This document shows, piece after piece, positions 56,327 to 64,000 of a stretch of 64,000 nt of DNA. Position numbers and translations under genes: made by a program. Under the pieces are notes generated by a model. That model did not search any database. It was given only the letters and a program-made list of their open reading frames with translations, and had not been told where the DNA came from. Source of the DNA: Agrobacterium pusense (GTDB lineage: Bacteria > Pseudomonadota > Alphaproteobacteria > Rhizobiales > Rhizobiaceae). The first letter of the stretch is position 1. Every line of letters begins with the position of its first letter. The DNA is taken from NCBI RefSeq assembly GCF_900102105.1, contig NZ_FNBB01000002.1, positions 744,001-808,000 of the forward strand. The letters run 5' to 3'.

Positions 56327-58891
56327 ATGCTTCATTTTTCCCGTTGGAAAACAGTCTTCATCTGGCTGCTTGTGCTGGCAAGCGTCGTCATCGCCTCTCC
56401 CAATCTGTTTACGGACAAACAGCTGGAGGGCATGCCTGCCTGGTACAAGGACAATAAGGTAACGCTCGGTCTCGACCTTCAGGGCGGTTCCCACATCATG
56501 CTCAAGATCGAGCGTTCCGACATCGTCAAGGAACGGCTCGAAACCATCGTGGGCGATGTGCGAACGCAGCTTCGCGATGCCAACATCCGTTATTCGGGCT
56601 TGACCGGCAACGGCCAGCAGATTCAGGTCCGCATCAGCGATCCGGCGCAGCTGGAAGCCGCCAAGAACGCACTTCGCGACCTGACGCAGCCGGTATCCGC
56701 CGGTACGCTGGTCGGCGGCTCCATTACCGAAGTGACGATGAATGATGGTGGCGACAATCTGCTGCGTCTCAATCTCACGGATGAGGGCATCGATTACCGC
56801 CTGTCATCAGCCGTTTCGCAGTCCATCGAAGTCGTGCGCCGCCGCGTTGACGAAGTCGGTACGACCGAGCCGCTCATCCAGCGTCAGGGTTCCGACCGCA
56901 TCATCGTGCAGGTGCCTGGTCTTCAGGATCCGCAGCGCCTGAAGTCACTTCTCAACCAGACCGCAAAGCTCTCCTTCCGCATGGTTGACACCACCATGCC
57001 GGTGCAGGAAGCCATGAACGGCCGTCCGCCAGCGACGTCCGAGGTTCTCTATTCGCAGGACGATCCGCCGGTTCCCTATCTCGTGGAGCGCCGTGCGCTC
57101 GTTTCCGGCGACAATCTCGTCGACGCGCAGGCAAGCTTCAACCAGCAGACCAATGAACCCGTCGTCACCTTCCGCTTCGACAGCCGCGGCGCGCAGCGGT
57201 TTGCGCAGGCGACGCAGCAGAATGTCGGCAAGCCTTTCGCCATCGTGCTCGATAACCAGGTCATTTCCGCGCCTGTCATCCGTGAGCCGATCATTGGCGG
57301 TTCGGGCCAGATTTCAGGTAATTTCTCGGTGCAGGGCGCGAACGACCTTGCTGTGCTGCTGCGCGCCGGTGCGCTGCCGGCGACGCTGACGGTGGTTGAA
57401 GAGCGTACCGTCGGTCCGAGCCTCGGTAACGACTCCATTACCGCCGGTCTGACGGCAAGCGCCATTGGCGCCGTGGGCGTCCTCATCTTCATGTTCGTGT
57501 TCTATGGCTTCTTCGGCCTGCTGGCGAATATCGCTCTTGTGGTCAACGTCATCATGCTGCTGGCCGTCCTCAGCGTGATCGGATCGACGCTGACGCTACC
57601 GGGTATCGCCGGTATCGTCCTGACCATCGGCATGGCTGTCGATTCCAACGTTCTGATCTACGAGCGAATACGCGAAGAGGTGAAAAGCGGCAAACCACTG
57701 ATCCAGTCACTGGATAATGGCTTTACCCGCGCCTTTGCGACCATCATTGACGCCAACCTGACGACGCTGATCGTGGCGAGCGTGCTGTTCTACATGGGCA
57801 CGGGCCCGGTCAAGGGCTTTGCGGTTACGCTGGCCGTCGGTATCATCACGACCGTCTTCACGGCCTATACACTGACAGCGTGGATGTTCGGTTACTGGGT
57901 CCGCCGCAGCCGTCCGAAGCACCTGCCGAAGGGCGTTCGTACCGCCATGTTCGATGGTCGCGACATCCCGTTCATGCGCTACCGTCGCGTGGTGTTCATG
58001 ATCACCGGCGTCATCATGCTTGCCTGCGTTGGCGGTTTCATCGCCAAAGGTCTGAACCTCGGTATCGATTTCCAGGGCGGCTCCGTCATCGAAGTCCGTG
58101 CCAAGCAGGGTGAGGCCGATCTGGCCGATATCCGAGATCGTCTGAACCAGCTCAACCTGGGTGAAATCCAGGCTCAGAATTTCGGTACGCCGCAGGATGT
58201 TCTCATCCGCATTCAGGCGCAGGAAGGCGGCGAAAATGCCGAGCAATCCGCCATCACCATGGTGCGCGGCGAGCTTGAGGACAAATATGACTTCCGCCGC
58301 GTTGAAGTTGTCGGCCCCGCCGTTTCCGGTGACCTCACCTTCACCTCCACGATCGGCATCCTGCTCGCCATGACGGCGATCATGATCTACATCTGGGTTC
58401 GCTTCGAATGGCAGTTTGCGCTCGGCGCCGTCATTTCGATGGTGCACGACGTGGTCTTCACAATCGGCCTCTTCGTGTTCCTGGGGATAGAGTTCAACCT
58501 CACCAGTATCGCGGCGATCCTGACGATTATCGGTTATTCGCTGAATGACACCGTCGTCATCTATGACCGTATCCGCGAAAACCTGAGGCGCTATAAGAAG
58601 ATGCCGCTGTCGATGATTATCGACGTGTCGCTGAACCAGACGCTGTCACGTACCATCCTCACCGGCTTGACCGTGCTTCTGGCGCTGCTCGCGCTCTACC
58701 TCTTCGGTGGCGAGGTCATCCGCTCCTTCACCTTCGCCATGCTCTTCGGTGTCGGTATCGGCGTGTTCTCGTCGCTCTACATTGCCGCTCCGGTGCTGAT
58801 CGCCTTCAAGCTTCGTCCTGATAGCAAGGACGCGGAAGACGAGAAGGATGAAAAGTCCGGCAACGCCATCGGCGGCAAGCCTGCCGTCTGA
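56327..58891 (+). CDS. secDF: Fused protein translocase SecD-SecF
   Basis: Proton-driven RND-family partner of SecYEG, 854 aa, with SecD and SecF joined. SecD part (1 to about 510): N-terminal membrane helix, LGLDLQGGSH, periplasmic P1 domain, then GIAGIVLTIGMAVDSNVLIYERIREE in TM4. SecF part (about 540 to 854): GIDFQGGS and the matching TM4 block IIGYSLNDTVVIYDRIREN. The fusion is usual in Rhizobiales. The C-terminal tail is acidic/basic (DAEDEKDEKSG). Its stop TGA overlaps the ATG of the next gene by one base, so the two are coupled. Confidence 0.97.
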   Translation: MLHFSRWKTVFIWLLVLASVVIASPNLFTDKQLEGMPAWYKDNKVTLGLDLQGGSHIMLKIERSDIVKERLETIVGDVRTQLRDANIRYSGLTGNGQQIQVRISDPAQLEAAKNALRDLTQPVSAGTLVGGSITEVTMNDGGDNLLRLNLTDEGIDYRLSSAVSQSIEVVRRRVDEVGTTEPLIQRQGSDRIIVQVPGLQDPQRLKSLLNQTAKLSFRMVDTTMPVQEAMNGRPPATSEVLYSQDDPPVPYLVERRALVSGDNLVDAQASFNQQTNEPVVTFRFDSRGAQRFAQATQQNVGKPFAIVLDNQVISAPVIREPIIGGSGQISGNFSVQGANDLAVLLRAGALPATLTVVEERTVGPSLGNDSITAGLTASAIGAVGVLIFMFVFYGFFGLLANIALVVNVIMLLAVLSVIGSTLTLPGIAGIVLTIGMAVDSNVLIYERIREEVKSGKPLIQSLDNGFTRAFATIIDANLTTLIVASVLFYMGTGPVKGFAVTLAVGIITTVFTAYTLTAWMFGYWVRRSRPKHLPKGVRTAMFDGRDIPFMRYRRVVFMITGVIMLACVGGFIAKGLNLGIDFQGGSVIEVRAKQGEADLADIRDRLNQLNLGEIQAQNFGTPQDVLIRIQAQEGGENAEQSAITMVRGELEDKYDFRRVEVVGPAVSGDLTFTSTIGILLAMTAIMIYIWVRFEWQFALGAVISMVHDVVFTIGLFVFLGIEFNLTSIAAILTIIGYSLNDTVVIYDRIRENLRRYKKMPLSMIIDVSLNQTLSRTILTGLTVLLALLALYLFGGEVIRSFTFAMLFGVGIGVFSSLYIAAPVLIAFKLRPDSKDAEDEKDEKSGNAIGGKPAV

Positions 58892-59283
58892 TGGCCGGCG
58901 GGATCGAAATACGCCCGGCCCATTTTCCCGGCCGGGCGCCCATAGATGCTTATGGCAATGGCGGCTTCCGCTTTGCCGACATGTCGCATCGAGGCTCGCT
59001 TCTGCTCCTGCCTTCGGGCATTTACGGGTGGGAGCCCGTTGATGCCAAACAACTGAGCGTCGGGCATTTCGAAAAGGTTCTTGCGGAAGCGCAGGATATC
59101 GAAGTGCTGCTGATCGGCACGGGAGATGGTATGCGGGTTCTGCCGAAGGAGCTGCGCGCGGCTTTCAAGGAGGCGGGCATTTCCATTGATCCGATGAGCA
59201 CGGGTGCCGCCGTACGCACCTACAATATCATGCTTTCGGAATCGCGCGCCGTGGCTGCGGCGTTGATTGCCGTCGAAGGCTGA
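58891..59283 (+). CDS. Mth938-like (DUF498/NDUFAF3-type) protein
   Basis: A 130-aa protein of the Mth938 family, whose human member NDUFAF3 is a complex I assembly factor. Its signature blocks are GFRFADMSHRGSLLLLPSGIYGW near residue 24 and LLIGTGDGMRVLP near residue 73. It overlaps the secDF stop by one base (TGATG), so it is translated with the exporter. The next gene belongs to the NDUFAF6-related squalene/phytoene synthase family. The bacterial function is untested. Confidence 0.88.
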   Translation: MAGGIEIRPAHFPGRAPIDAYGNGGFRFADMSHRGSLLLLPSGIYGWEPVDAKQLSVGHFEKVLAEAQDIEVLLIGTGDGMRVLPKELRAAFKEAGISIDPMSTGAAVRTYNIMLSESRAVAAALIAVEG

Positions 59284-59306
59284 CGTAACGCTCCGCGCGG
59301 GGAACC

Positions 59307-60152
59307 ATGGCACCCACAGAAAATCTCGACGTCTGCCTTGCGACGCTGCGCGATACGGATCGTGACCGCTATCTCGCCTGTCTTCTGTCTCCCGCGGACA
59401 GGCGCAATGCTCTTGCAGCGCTTTATGCCTTTAACGCCGAGATTGCGCGTATTCGCGATTCCGTGCGTGAAGCGCTGCCAGGTGAGGTGCGTATGCAATG
59501 GTGGCGCGATCTGCTCGAGGGAAGTCCCCATGGGGACAGCCAGTCGCACCCCGTTGCGTCGGCGCTTCTGGAAACGATCGAGCGTTACAGGCTGCCACGA
59601 TCGGTGCTTTCCAACATGATCGAGGCGCGCATCTTCGATCTCTACGACGATCCTTTCGAGGATCGCAACGCGCTTGAAGGCTATGCAGGGGAAACCGCTT
59701 CGGCGCTGATCCAGCTTGCCAGCCTCGTTCTGTCTCCGGAAGAGGCCGCGGCAAGCGCGGAAGCGGCCGGACATGCGGGTGTGGCGCAAGCCATGGCCGG
59801 CATGCTGCTGCTCATGCCACTGCACCGTCGCCGTGGTCAGGTGTATATTCCAGCCGACATGCTCTCGGCCGCCGGGCTTGACCGGGAGACGTTCCTGGAA
59901 GGCACGGACCGACAGCGGATCGGCATAGCCATCGAACTGTTCGCGGCCCATGCACTGGATCATATCGAGAAGGCAAGACGCGCTCGCATTTCGGGCAACG
60001 TCTTTGCGGCCTATCTGCCCGTCGCCATTTCCGGACCGGTCATAACGGCCGCGCGAAAGGCTGGCGCGGGCGTGTTTGAAGGCGAAGTGCAATTATCGCA
60101 GCTTCGTCGGCAATGGCTGTTGGCAAAAGCCTCTTTCCTCAAGCGCTTCTGA
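59307..60152 (+). CDS. Squalene/phytoene synthase-like protein (NDUFAF6-like)
   Basis: A 281-aa protein of the squalene/phytoene synthase superfamily. It keeps the region around YAFNAEIARIRDSVRE (residues 40-55) and IFDLYDDPFED near 112, but I do not see the paired DxxxD catalytic motifs of true phytoene synthases (first site IRDSVRE, second site less clear). That resembles the NDUFAF6-related branch, which is thought to be non-prenyl-transferring. No carotenoid genes are near. It starts 24 bases after the Mth938-like gene and likely belongs to the yajC-secDF transcript. Confidence 0.8.
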   Translation: MAPTENLDVCLATLRDTDRDRYLACLLSPADRRNALAALYAFNAEIARIRDSVREALPGEVRMQWWRDLLEGSPHGDSQSHPVASALLETIERYRLPRSVLSNMIEARIFDLYDDPFEDRNALEGYAGETASALIQLASLVLSPEEAAASAEAAGHAGVAQAMAGMLLLMPLHRRRGQVYIPADMLSAAGLDRETFLEGTDRQRIGIAIELFAAHALDHIEKARRARISGNVFAAYLPVAISGPVITAARKAGAGVFEGEVQLSQLRRQWLLAKASFLKRF

Positions 60153-60279
60153 TCGTCGCTCCTGGCGCCGATGCGGGGAGCCATACTTCGCGCAAGCCTC
60201 GTTTCCTATCAAAGCGAACCGGGTTCGCTTCGTTTCGATTCGCGACCCATGATGTTTGGTTGCTGAGGGAGCGTTCCGG

Positions 60280-60738
60280 ATGAATATGGCGATCTGGATT
60301 ATCGTTTTCGTGCTGCTTTTGGTCTTTGCCGTTTATGCCTGGCGCATGTCGCGGGCGACGGATGAGGACAACAGCCATGATGTCGGGCAGGCGATCATGG
60401 ATTTCGCCCGCGCCTTTCCCAATGAGGCGATCAGAAGCCTGCACATGACGGCAGATGGAGGCGCTGCCTTTGTGCGGCTGCACGACAACAAGGCCGGTTT
60501 CATGCGCAACATGGGTTCTCATTACGTCTGCGTGATGATCGATCCCGAGCGGATACGGGTGGAGAGCCTGGAAAGCGGAGACGGTTTCGTCGTTACCTTC
60601 TTCGACATGCCGAAATATAGCGGTTCATACCGATTCAAATCGGCAGGAGAGGCGGCCGAAGTCTCTCTCTGGCTGCTCGGCAGTCTGGTCGAGGCGCAGG
60701 ATCATCACGATGAAGGGCCGCTGCCTTCCGGCACCTGA
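60280..60738 (+). CDS. Membrane-anchored protein of unknown function
   Basis: 152 aa from ATG 60280 (GAGGGAG upstream). One N-terminal membrane helix (MNMAIWIIVFVLLLVFAVYAW) is followed by a soluble domain with acidic and aromatic residues (FARAFPNEAIRSLHMTADGGAAFVRL, then VCVMIDPERIRVE). I recognise no family. It is downstream of the NDUFAF6-like gene with a 127-base gap, and its 3' end meets the convergent EamA gene. Confidence 0.65.
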   Translation: MNMAIWIIVFVLLLVFAVYAWRMSRATDEDNSHDVGQAIMDFARAFPNEAIRSLHMTADGGAAFVRLHDNKAGFMRNMGSHYVCVMIDPERIRVESLESGDGFVVTFFDMPKYSGSYRFKSAGEAAEVSLWLLGSLVEAQDHHDEGPLPSGT

Positions 60739-60756
60739 TGGCTATCGCATGGCCCG

Positions 60757-61728
60757 TCACTGCCCGTCGAGCGGCGGCCGATTGGCCCCTGCCTGCTGGC
60801 GTTCGCGCCAGATGATGAACAGGCCGGATGCGACGATGATGAAAATACCGAGCCATTTCGACGGCGTCGGAAAATCCGAGAACAGCGCATAACCGAGGAT
60901 CGTCGCCGAGATGATCTCGAAATACTGGAACGGCGCCAGCAGCGAGAGCGGGGCCAGCCTGAAAGCCCTGACGATCAGCAGATGCATGTAGCCGGATATC
61001 GATCCTAGCAGCACGAGCAGAGCCAGGGCCAATCCCGATTGCGGCAGCGAGACGGCGAAATCCTTGTCGCCGAGCGCATCGCCGGCAAGAAGGGCAGCTC
61101 CCATGAATAGCGTGCCGGCAATGCCCGACATGGTCTGCATCACAAGCGGGCTGTCGGCGTCGCCGATGGCTCGGTTCAGGAAGAGGTAGAGCGTGTAGAG
61201 GAAGGCGCAGGCCACCGGCAGCAGCGACGTCCAGCCGAAGATTTCGAAGCTCGGCTGAATGACGATCATCGCGCCGCCGAAGCCGACCACGATCGCCGTC
61301 CACCGCTTCCAGCCGACCCTGTCGCCGAGAAACAGAGCCGACATCATCGTCAGCATGAACGGTTCTACGAAATAGATCGCGAACACATCGGCAAGCGGCA
61401 TGTATTTGACTGCGGCGAAGAACATCAGGCTGGCCGAAGCGTGCAATACGCCGCGCAGGCAGTTCATCCAGGGGCGCTTTGCGCTGAAAAGCGCGCTCGG
61501 TGAGACCATGAGCAGCAGCGGCAGGGTGCAGACCACCTGGAAGAAGAAGCGATAGAAGGTTACCTGCGCCGGTGACATGCCGCCGACCACGGCCATGTAT
61601 TTGGCTATTGCGTCCATGACGGGCAGCACGAACATGCAGGTCGCCATGATCGTCATGCCCTTGGCGACATCGCTGAAACCGGTCTGGCTGGTCATGGTTC
61701 GAATAGCGCTTTCGACCGGAAGGTCCAT
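60757..61728 (-). CDS. EamA/RhaT family transporter
   Basis: A 323-aa membrane protein with ten predicted helices in two EamA repeats (residues about 22-155 and 165-305; repeat boundary near VGFGGAMIVIQPSFEIFG). Such DMT-superfamily proteins export or exchange small metabolites; the substrate is unknown. The start is ATG 61728; the next in-frame ATG (12 residues on) is also possible. It is 38 bases downstream of the alcohol dehydrogenase stop, so the two could share a transcript. Confidence 0.87.
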   Translation of the reverse strand: MDLPVESAIRTMTSQTGFSDVAKGMTIMATCMFVLPVMDAIAKYMAVVGGMSPAQVTFYRFFFQVVCTLPLLLMVSPSALFSAKRPWMNCLRGVLHASASLMFFAAVKYMPLADVFAIYFVEPFMLTMMSALFLGDRVGWKRWTAIVVGFGGAMIVIQPSFEIFGWTSLLPVACAFLYTLYLFLNRAIGDADSPLVMQTMSGIAGTLFMGAALLAGDALGDKDFAVSLPQSGLALALLVLLGSISGYMHLLIVRAFRLAPLSLLAPFQYFEIISATILGYALFSDFPTPSKWLGIFIIVASGLFIIWRERQQAGANRPPLDGQ

Positions 61729-61767
61729 TGAGAGAAGGGGGCGCTAAAGGCTGCCCCCCTTCGCAGG

Positions 61768-62835
61768 TCAGGCGGCCTTCTGGCGCGGCAGGCTCTTCAT
61801 ATCAATGACGAAACGATAACGCACATCGCTTTTTATCATGCGTTCATAAGCATCGTTGATCTGATCGATATCGATCATCTCGATTTCGGCGGCGATGCCT
61901 TTTTCGGCGCAGAAATCCAGCATTTCCTGGGTCTCGGGAATGCCGCCGATCATCGAGCCGGCAAAGGTCTTGCGGCCCGGAATGAGACTGAACGCCATTA
62001 CCGACAGCGGCTTTTCCGGCGCACCCACCTGTACCAGCGCGCCGTCTCGCTTCAGCAGGGCAAGATAAGCGTTGATGTCATGGTCGGCGGCGACGGCATC
62101 GATGATGAGGTCGAGGCTCGAAGCGGCCTTTTTCATCTGATCCGCATCGCGCGAGACGATCACCTCATGGGCGCCGAGTTTTTTTGCGTCTTCAGCCTTG
62201 CCGGGCGACGTCGTGATCATCACCACCGTCGCGCCCATGGCATTGGCGAGCTTCACCGCCATATGACCAAGGCCACCGAGACCGACAACGCCGACCCGCT
62301 TGCCAGGGCCTGCATTCCAGTGGCGCAGCGGGGAGTAGGTGGTAATGCCCGCGCAGAGCAGGGGTGCGGCAGCGGCCGGATCGAGACCTTCGGGTATGTT
62401 GAGAACGTAACGGTCATCGACCACCACATGAGCGGAGTAACCGCCAAGCGTATGGGCGTCGCCGCCCATCGCCTTGTCAGGCGAATTATAGGTGCCGGTC
62501 ATGCCGTTTTCGCAATATTGCTCCAGCCCCTCGGCGCAGCTTGCGCATTGCCGGCAGCTATCCACGATGCAGCCGACGCCGACGCGGTCACCCGTCTTGA
62601 ACCTGGTGACATCCGAACCCACGCGGCCGACACGGCCGATGATTTCGTGGCCGGGAACGCAGGGGTAAAGAGAGCCCGGCCATTCGCTGCGGGCCGTGTG
62701 GATATCGGAGTGGCAGACGCCACAGAATTCGATTTCGATTTCGACATCGCGCGGGCCGGGATCGCGACGCTTGATGGTCGCAAGCTTCATCGGTGAAGAA
62801 CCGTCGTCGCAGGCGTAAGCGGATGTTGTGAACAT
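61768..62835 (-). CDS. Zinc-dependent NAD(P) alcohol dehydrogenase (YahK/CAD type)
   Basis: A 355-aa zinc medium-chain dehydrogenase. From ATG 62835 (GAGGAGGAAC site) it shows the catalytic-zinc Cys in EFCGVCHSDIH near residue 40, GHEIIGRV, the structural-zinc Cys set CRQCASCAEGLEQYC near residue 95, and nucleotide motif VGLGGLGHMAVKLA near 175. The pattern fits the cinnamyl-alcohol-dehydrogenase group with broad aldehyde substrates. The sequence 5' of 62835 has no family counterpart. Confidence 0.9.
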   Translation of the reverse strand: MFTTSAYACDDGSSPMKLATIKRRDPGPRDVEIEIEFCGVCHSDIHTARSEWPGSLYPCVPGHEIIGRVGRVGSDVTRFKTGDRVGVGCIVDSCRQCASCAEGLEQYCENGMTGTYNSPDKAMGGDAHTLGGYSAHVVVDDRYVLNIPEGLDPAAAAPLLCAGITTYSPLRHWNAGPGKRVGVVGLGGLGHMAVKLANAMGATVVMITTSPGKAEDAKKLGAHEVIVSRDADQMKKAASSLDLIIDAVAADHDINAYLALLKRDGALVQVGAPEKPLSVMAFSLIPGRKTFAGSMIGGIPETQEMLDFCAEKGIAAEIEMIDIDQINDAYERMIKSDVRYRFVIDMKSLPRQKAA

Positions 62836-62899
62836 GATCGTTCCTCCTCTTGTGTTGATCGATGCATCAAACACCGGCCTGCGGCAAGGGTTGCGGCGG

Positions 62900-63631
62900 T
62901 CAGCCGCCAGCGCCGGTTTCGGGGACTGCCGGGCCAAAAACCTCCTCGAAGGCCTCGCGCAGCAGGACGTCGACATCACCGATCATAACCGGCAATCCAA
63001 GATCGACAAGGCTGGTAACGCCATAGGCGCTGATGCCGCATGGAATGATGCCGGTGAAGTGCGAGAGATCGGGATCGACATTGATCGCGAGCCCGTGAAA
63101 ACTCACCCATTTGCGCAGACGGATACCCAGTGCGGCAATCTTGTCTTCTGCCAGGCCGCCATCCGGCAGGAGAGGTTTCTCGGGGCGCCTGACCCAGACG
63201 CCGACGCGATCCTCCCGCCGCTCGCCACGCACATTCATCTTATCAAGCGTGCGGATGATGACATCCTCGAGTGCCGCAACATAGGCGCGGACATCCTGGC
63301 GGCGGCGTTTGAGATCAAGCATGACGTAAGCGACCCGCTGGCCAGGGCCGTGATAGGTATATTCGCCGCCGCGCCCCGTGGCGAAGACCGGGAAACGATC
63401 CGGTTCGATCAGATCGGCCACATCGGCGCTGGTGCCGGCCGTATAAAGCGGCGGATGCTCCAGAAGCCAGACGAGTTCGTCCGCCTCGCCAGCTGCGATG
63501 GCGCTAACCTCGCGCTCCATTTCCTCTACCGCCTGCTCGTAAGGCACAAGGCCATCGGAGATTCGCCAGCGAACGGGCGGCGAACCAGCGGCGGGGAGCA
63601 TTTTTGTCTCGATATCCGTGCGTGTAAGCAT
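62900..63631 (-). CDS. lipB: Octanoyl-[acyl-carrier-protein] protein N-octanoyltransferase
   Basis: Transfers octanoate from ACP to lipoyl domains, the first step of lipoate synthesis. It is 243 aa from ATG 63631 (AAGGA 7 bases upstream). Motifs: [14 protein letters not shown] near residue 57, [13 protein letters not shown] near 85, the catalytic Lys in [14 protein letters not shown] and the catalytic Cys in [14 protein letters not shown]. It is a single gene divergent from the tRNA-Leu region. Confidence 0.96.
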   Translation of the reverse strand: MLTRTDIETKMLPAAGSPPVRWRISDGLVPYEQAVEEMEREVSAIAAGEADELVWLLEHPPLYTAGTSADVADLIEPDRFPVFATGRGGEYTYHGPGQRVAYVMLDLKRRRQDVRAYVAALEDVIIRTLDKMNVRGERREDRVGVWVRRPEKPLLPDGGLAEDKIAALGIRLRKWVSFHGLAINVDPDLSHFTGIIPCGISAYGVTSLVDLGLPVMIGDVDVLLREAFEEVFGPAVPETGAGG

Positions 63632-63756
63632 GAAAAAGTCCTTTCCACAGCCTTCTCGCAAAATGGCGTCACGGCCGCAACCCCAGCATTTCCGGGCTTC
63701 CTGCATATAGGATGGTGCAGTGCGATTTTTAATTTCAAAAAACTGTCACGACGCTC

Positions 63757-63785
63757 TTGTGCACCCAAAATCCTTTTGCTACATG
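63757..63785 (+). promoter_or_regulatory. Candidate promoter of tRNA-Leu
   Basis: TTGTGC, a 17-base spacer and TACATG; the -10 ends 35 bases before the tRNA. The -10 match is poor. Confidence 0.35.
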
Positions 63786-63820
63786 CACCCCCGTCGGCGC
63801 AAGTCGACGCCTACCACGAT

Positions 63821-63905
63821 GCGGTCGTGGCGGAATTGGTAGACGCGCAGCGTTGAGGTCGCTGTGGGGCAACCCGTGGAAGTTCGAGTCTTCTCGACCG
63901 CACCA
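63821..63905 (+). tRNA. tRNA-Leu (anticodon GAG)
   Basis: 85 bases with encoded CCA. Acceptor GCGGTCG / CGACCGC, long variable arm typical of class II tRNAs, anticodon stem CAGCG / CGCTG with loop TTGAGGT (anticodon GAG, reads CUC/CUU), and T-arm with GTTCGAGTC. Confidence 0.95.
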
Positions 63906-63908
63906 AAG

Positions 63909-63938
63909 AAACCCGCTCCGGCGGGTTTTTTCTTTTTT
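63909..63938 (+). terminator. Intrinsic terminator after tRNA-Leu
   Basis: 8-bp stem AAACCCGC / GCGGGTTT with a TCCG loop, followed by a run of T (TTTTCTTTTTT). Confidence 0.93.
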
Positions 63939-64000
63939 AGCCAATCGGTTAGCCCTGACCCCACAAGACGCCAGGCTGCGTCGGAGCCAATTCGGCTACC

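Noticed and set aside
59307-60152. True carotenoid phytoene synthase (crtB)
   Set aside because: No other carotenoid genes nearby and no clear paired DxxxD motifs; the context behind secDF favours the NDUFAF6-like branch.

Overview
The window is a chromosomal segment of an alphaproteobacterium of the Rhizobiaceae, most likely Agrobacterium or a close Rhizobium relative. The pointers are a complete acpXL-fabZXL-fabF2XL-fabF1XL-adh2XL-lpxXL cluster (very-long-chain fatty acid of rhizobial lipid A), an aapJQMP general amino-acid permease operon, a fused secDF gene, a class II (plant-type) DAHP synthase, an FnrN-type oxygen regulator divergent from hemN, and nested palindromic intergenic repeats typical of this family. 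Base composition and codon use look even throughout. I see no prophage, insertion sequence, integron or CRISPR array, so this is mostly core housekeeping DNA.

Layout. 1-9.7 kb: 5' part of parE (minus), a secreted alpha/beta hydrolase, tpiA, secG, pyrG, fumC (minus) and a periplasmic L,D-transpeptidase. 9.7-16.4 kb: gph (minus), rpiA, a DUF2059 protein, gor, a LysR regulator (minus), a possible 61-aa ORF and class II aroG. 16.4-23.2 kb, all on the minus strand: an orphan tadG/tadE pair, radC-map-sfsA, and phaC. 23.3-26.5 kb: a lipoprotein, a repeat, a tiny predicted secreted peptide, fnrN (minus) and hemN with an FNR-type box between them. 26.6-32.3 kb: the acpXL cluster. 32.5-40.5 kb: a PAS protein, a TauE/SafE permease (minus), a nucleoside hydrolase, an alaC-like aminotransferase, hom, a small membrane protein and recJ. 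40.6-45.8 kb, minus: two duplicated tRNA-Glu genes and the aap operon. 46.2-53.4 kb: metC, a flavin monooxygenase, a CHCC zinc-finger protein, an alpha/beta hydrolase, cysE, a DUF3126 protein and a P450/TetR divergent pair. 53.4-64 kb: formaldehyde dehydrogenase, a DUF815 ATPase, yajC, secDF, two genes related to mitochondrial complex I assembly factors, a membrane-anchored protein, an EamA exporter, a zinc alcohol dehydrogenase, lipB and tRNA-Leu.

Functional themes are envelope lipid synthesis (acpXL cluster), protein export (secG, yajC, secDF), sulfur and aspartate-family amino acids (metC, cysE, hom), adaptation to low oxygen (fnrN, hemN) and possibly respiratory complex I biogenesis (the NDUFAF3-like and NDUFAF6-like genes behind secDF, and an NDUFS6-type zinc-finger protein elsewhere). 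The most distinctive regulatory signals are twin TetR operators between the P450 and its regulator, a terminator-like hairpin straight after acpXL, an FNR-type box between fnrN and hemN, a sigma-54-like promoter before aapJ, and a possible alternative-hairpin leader before the aminotransferase gene.
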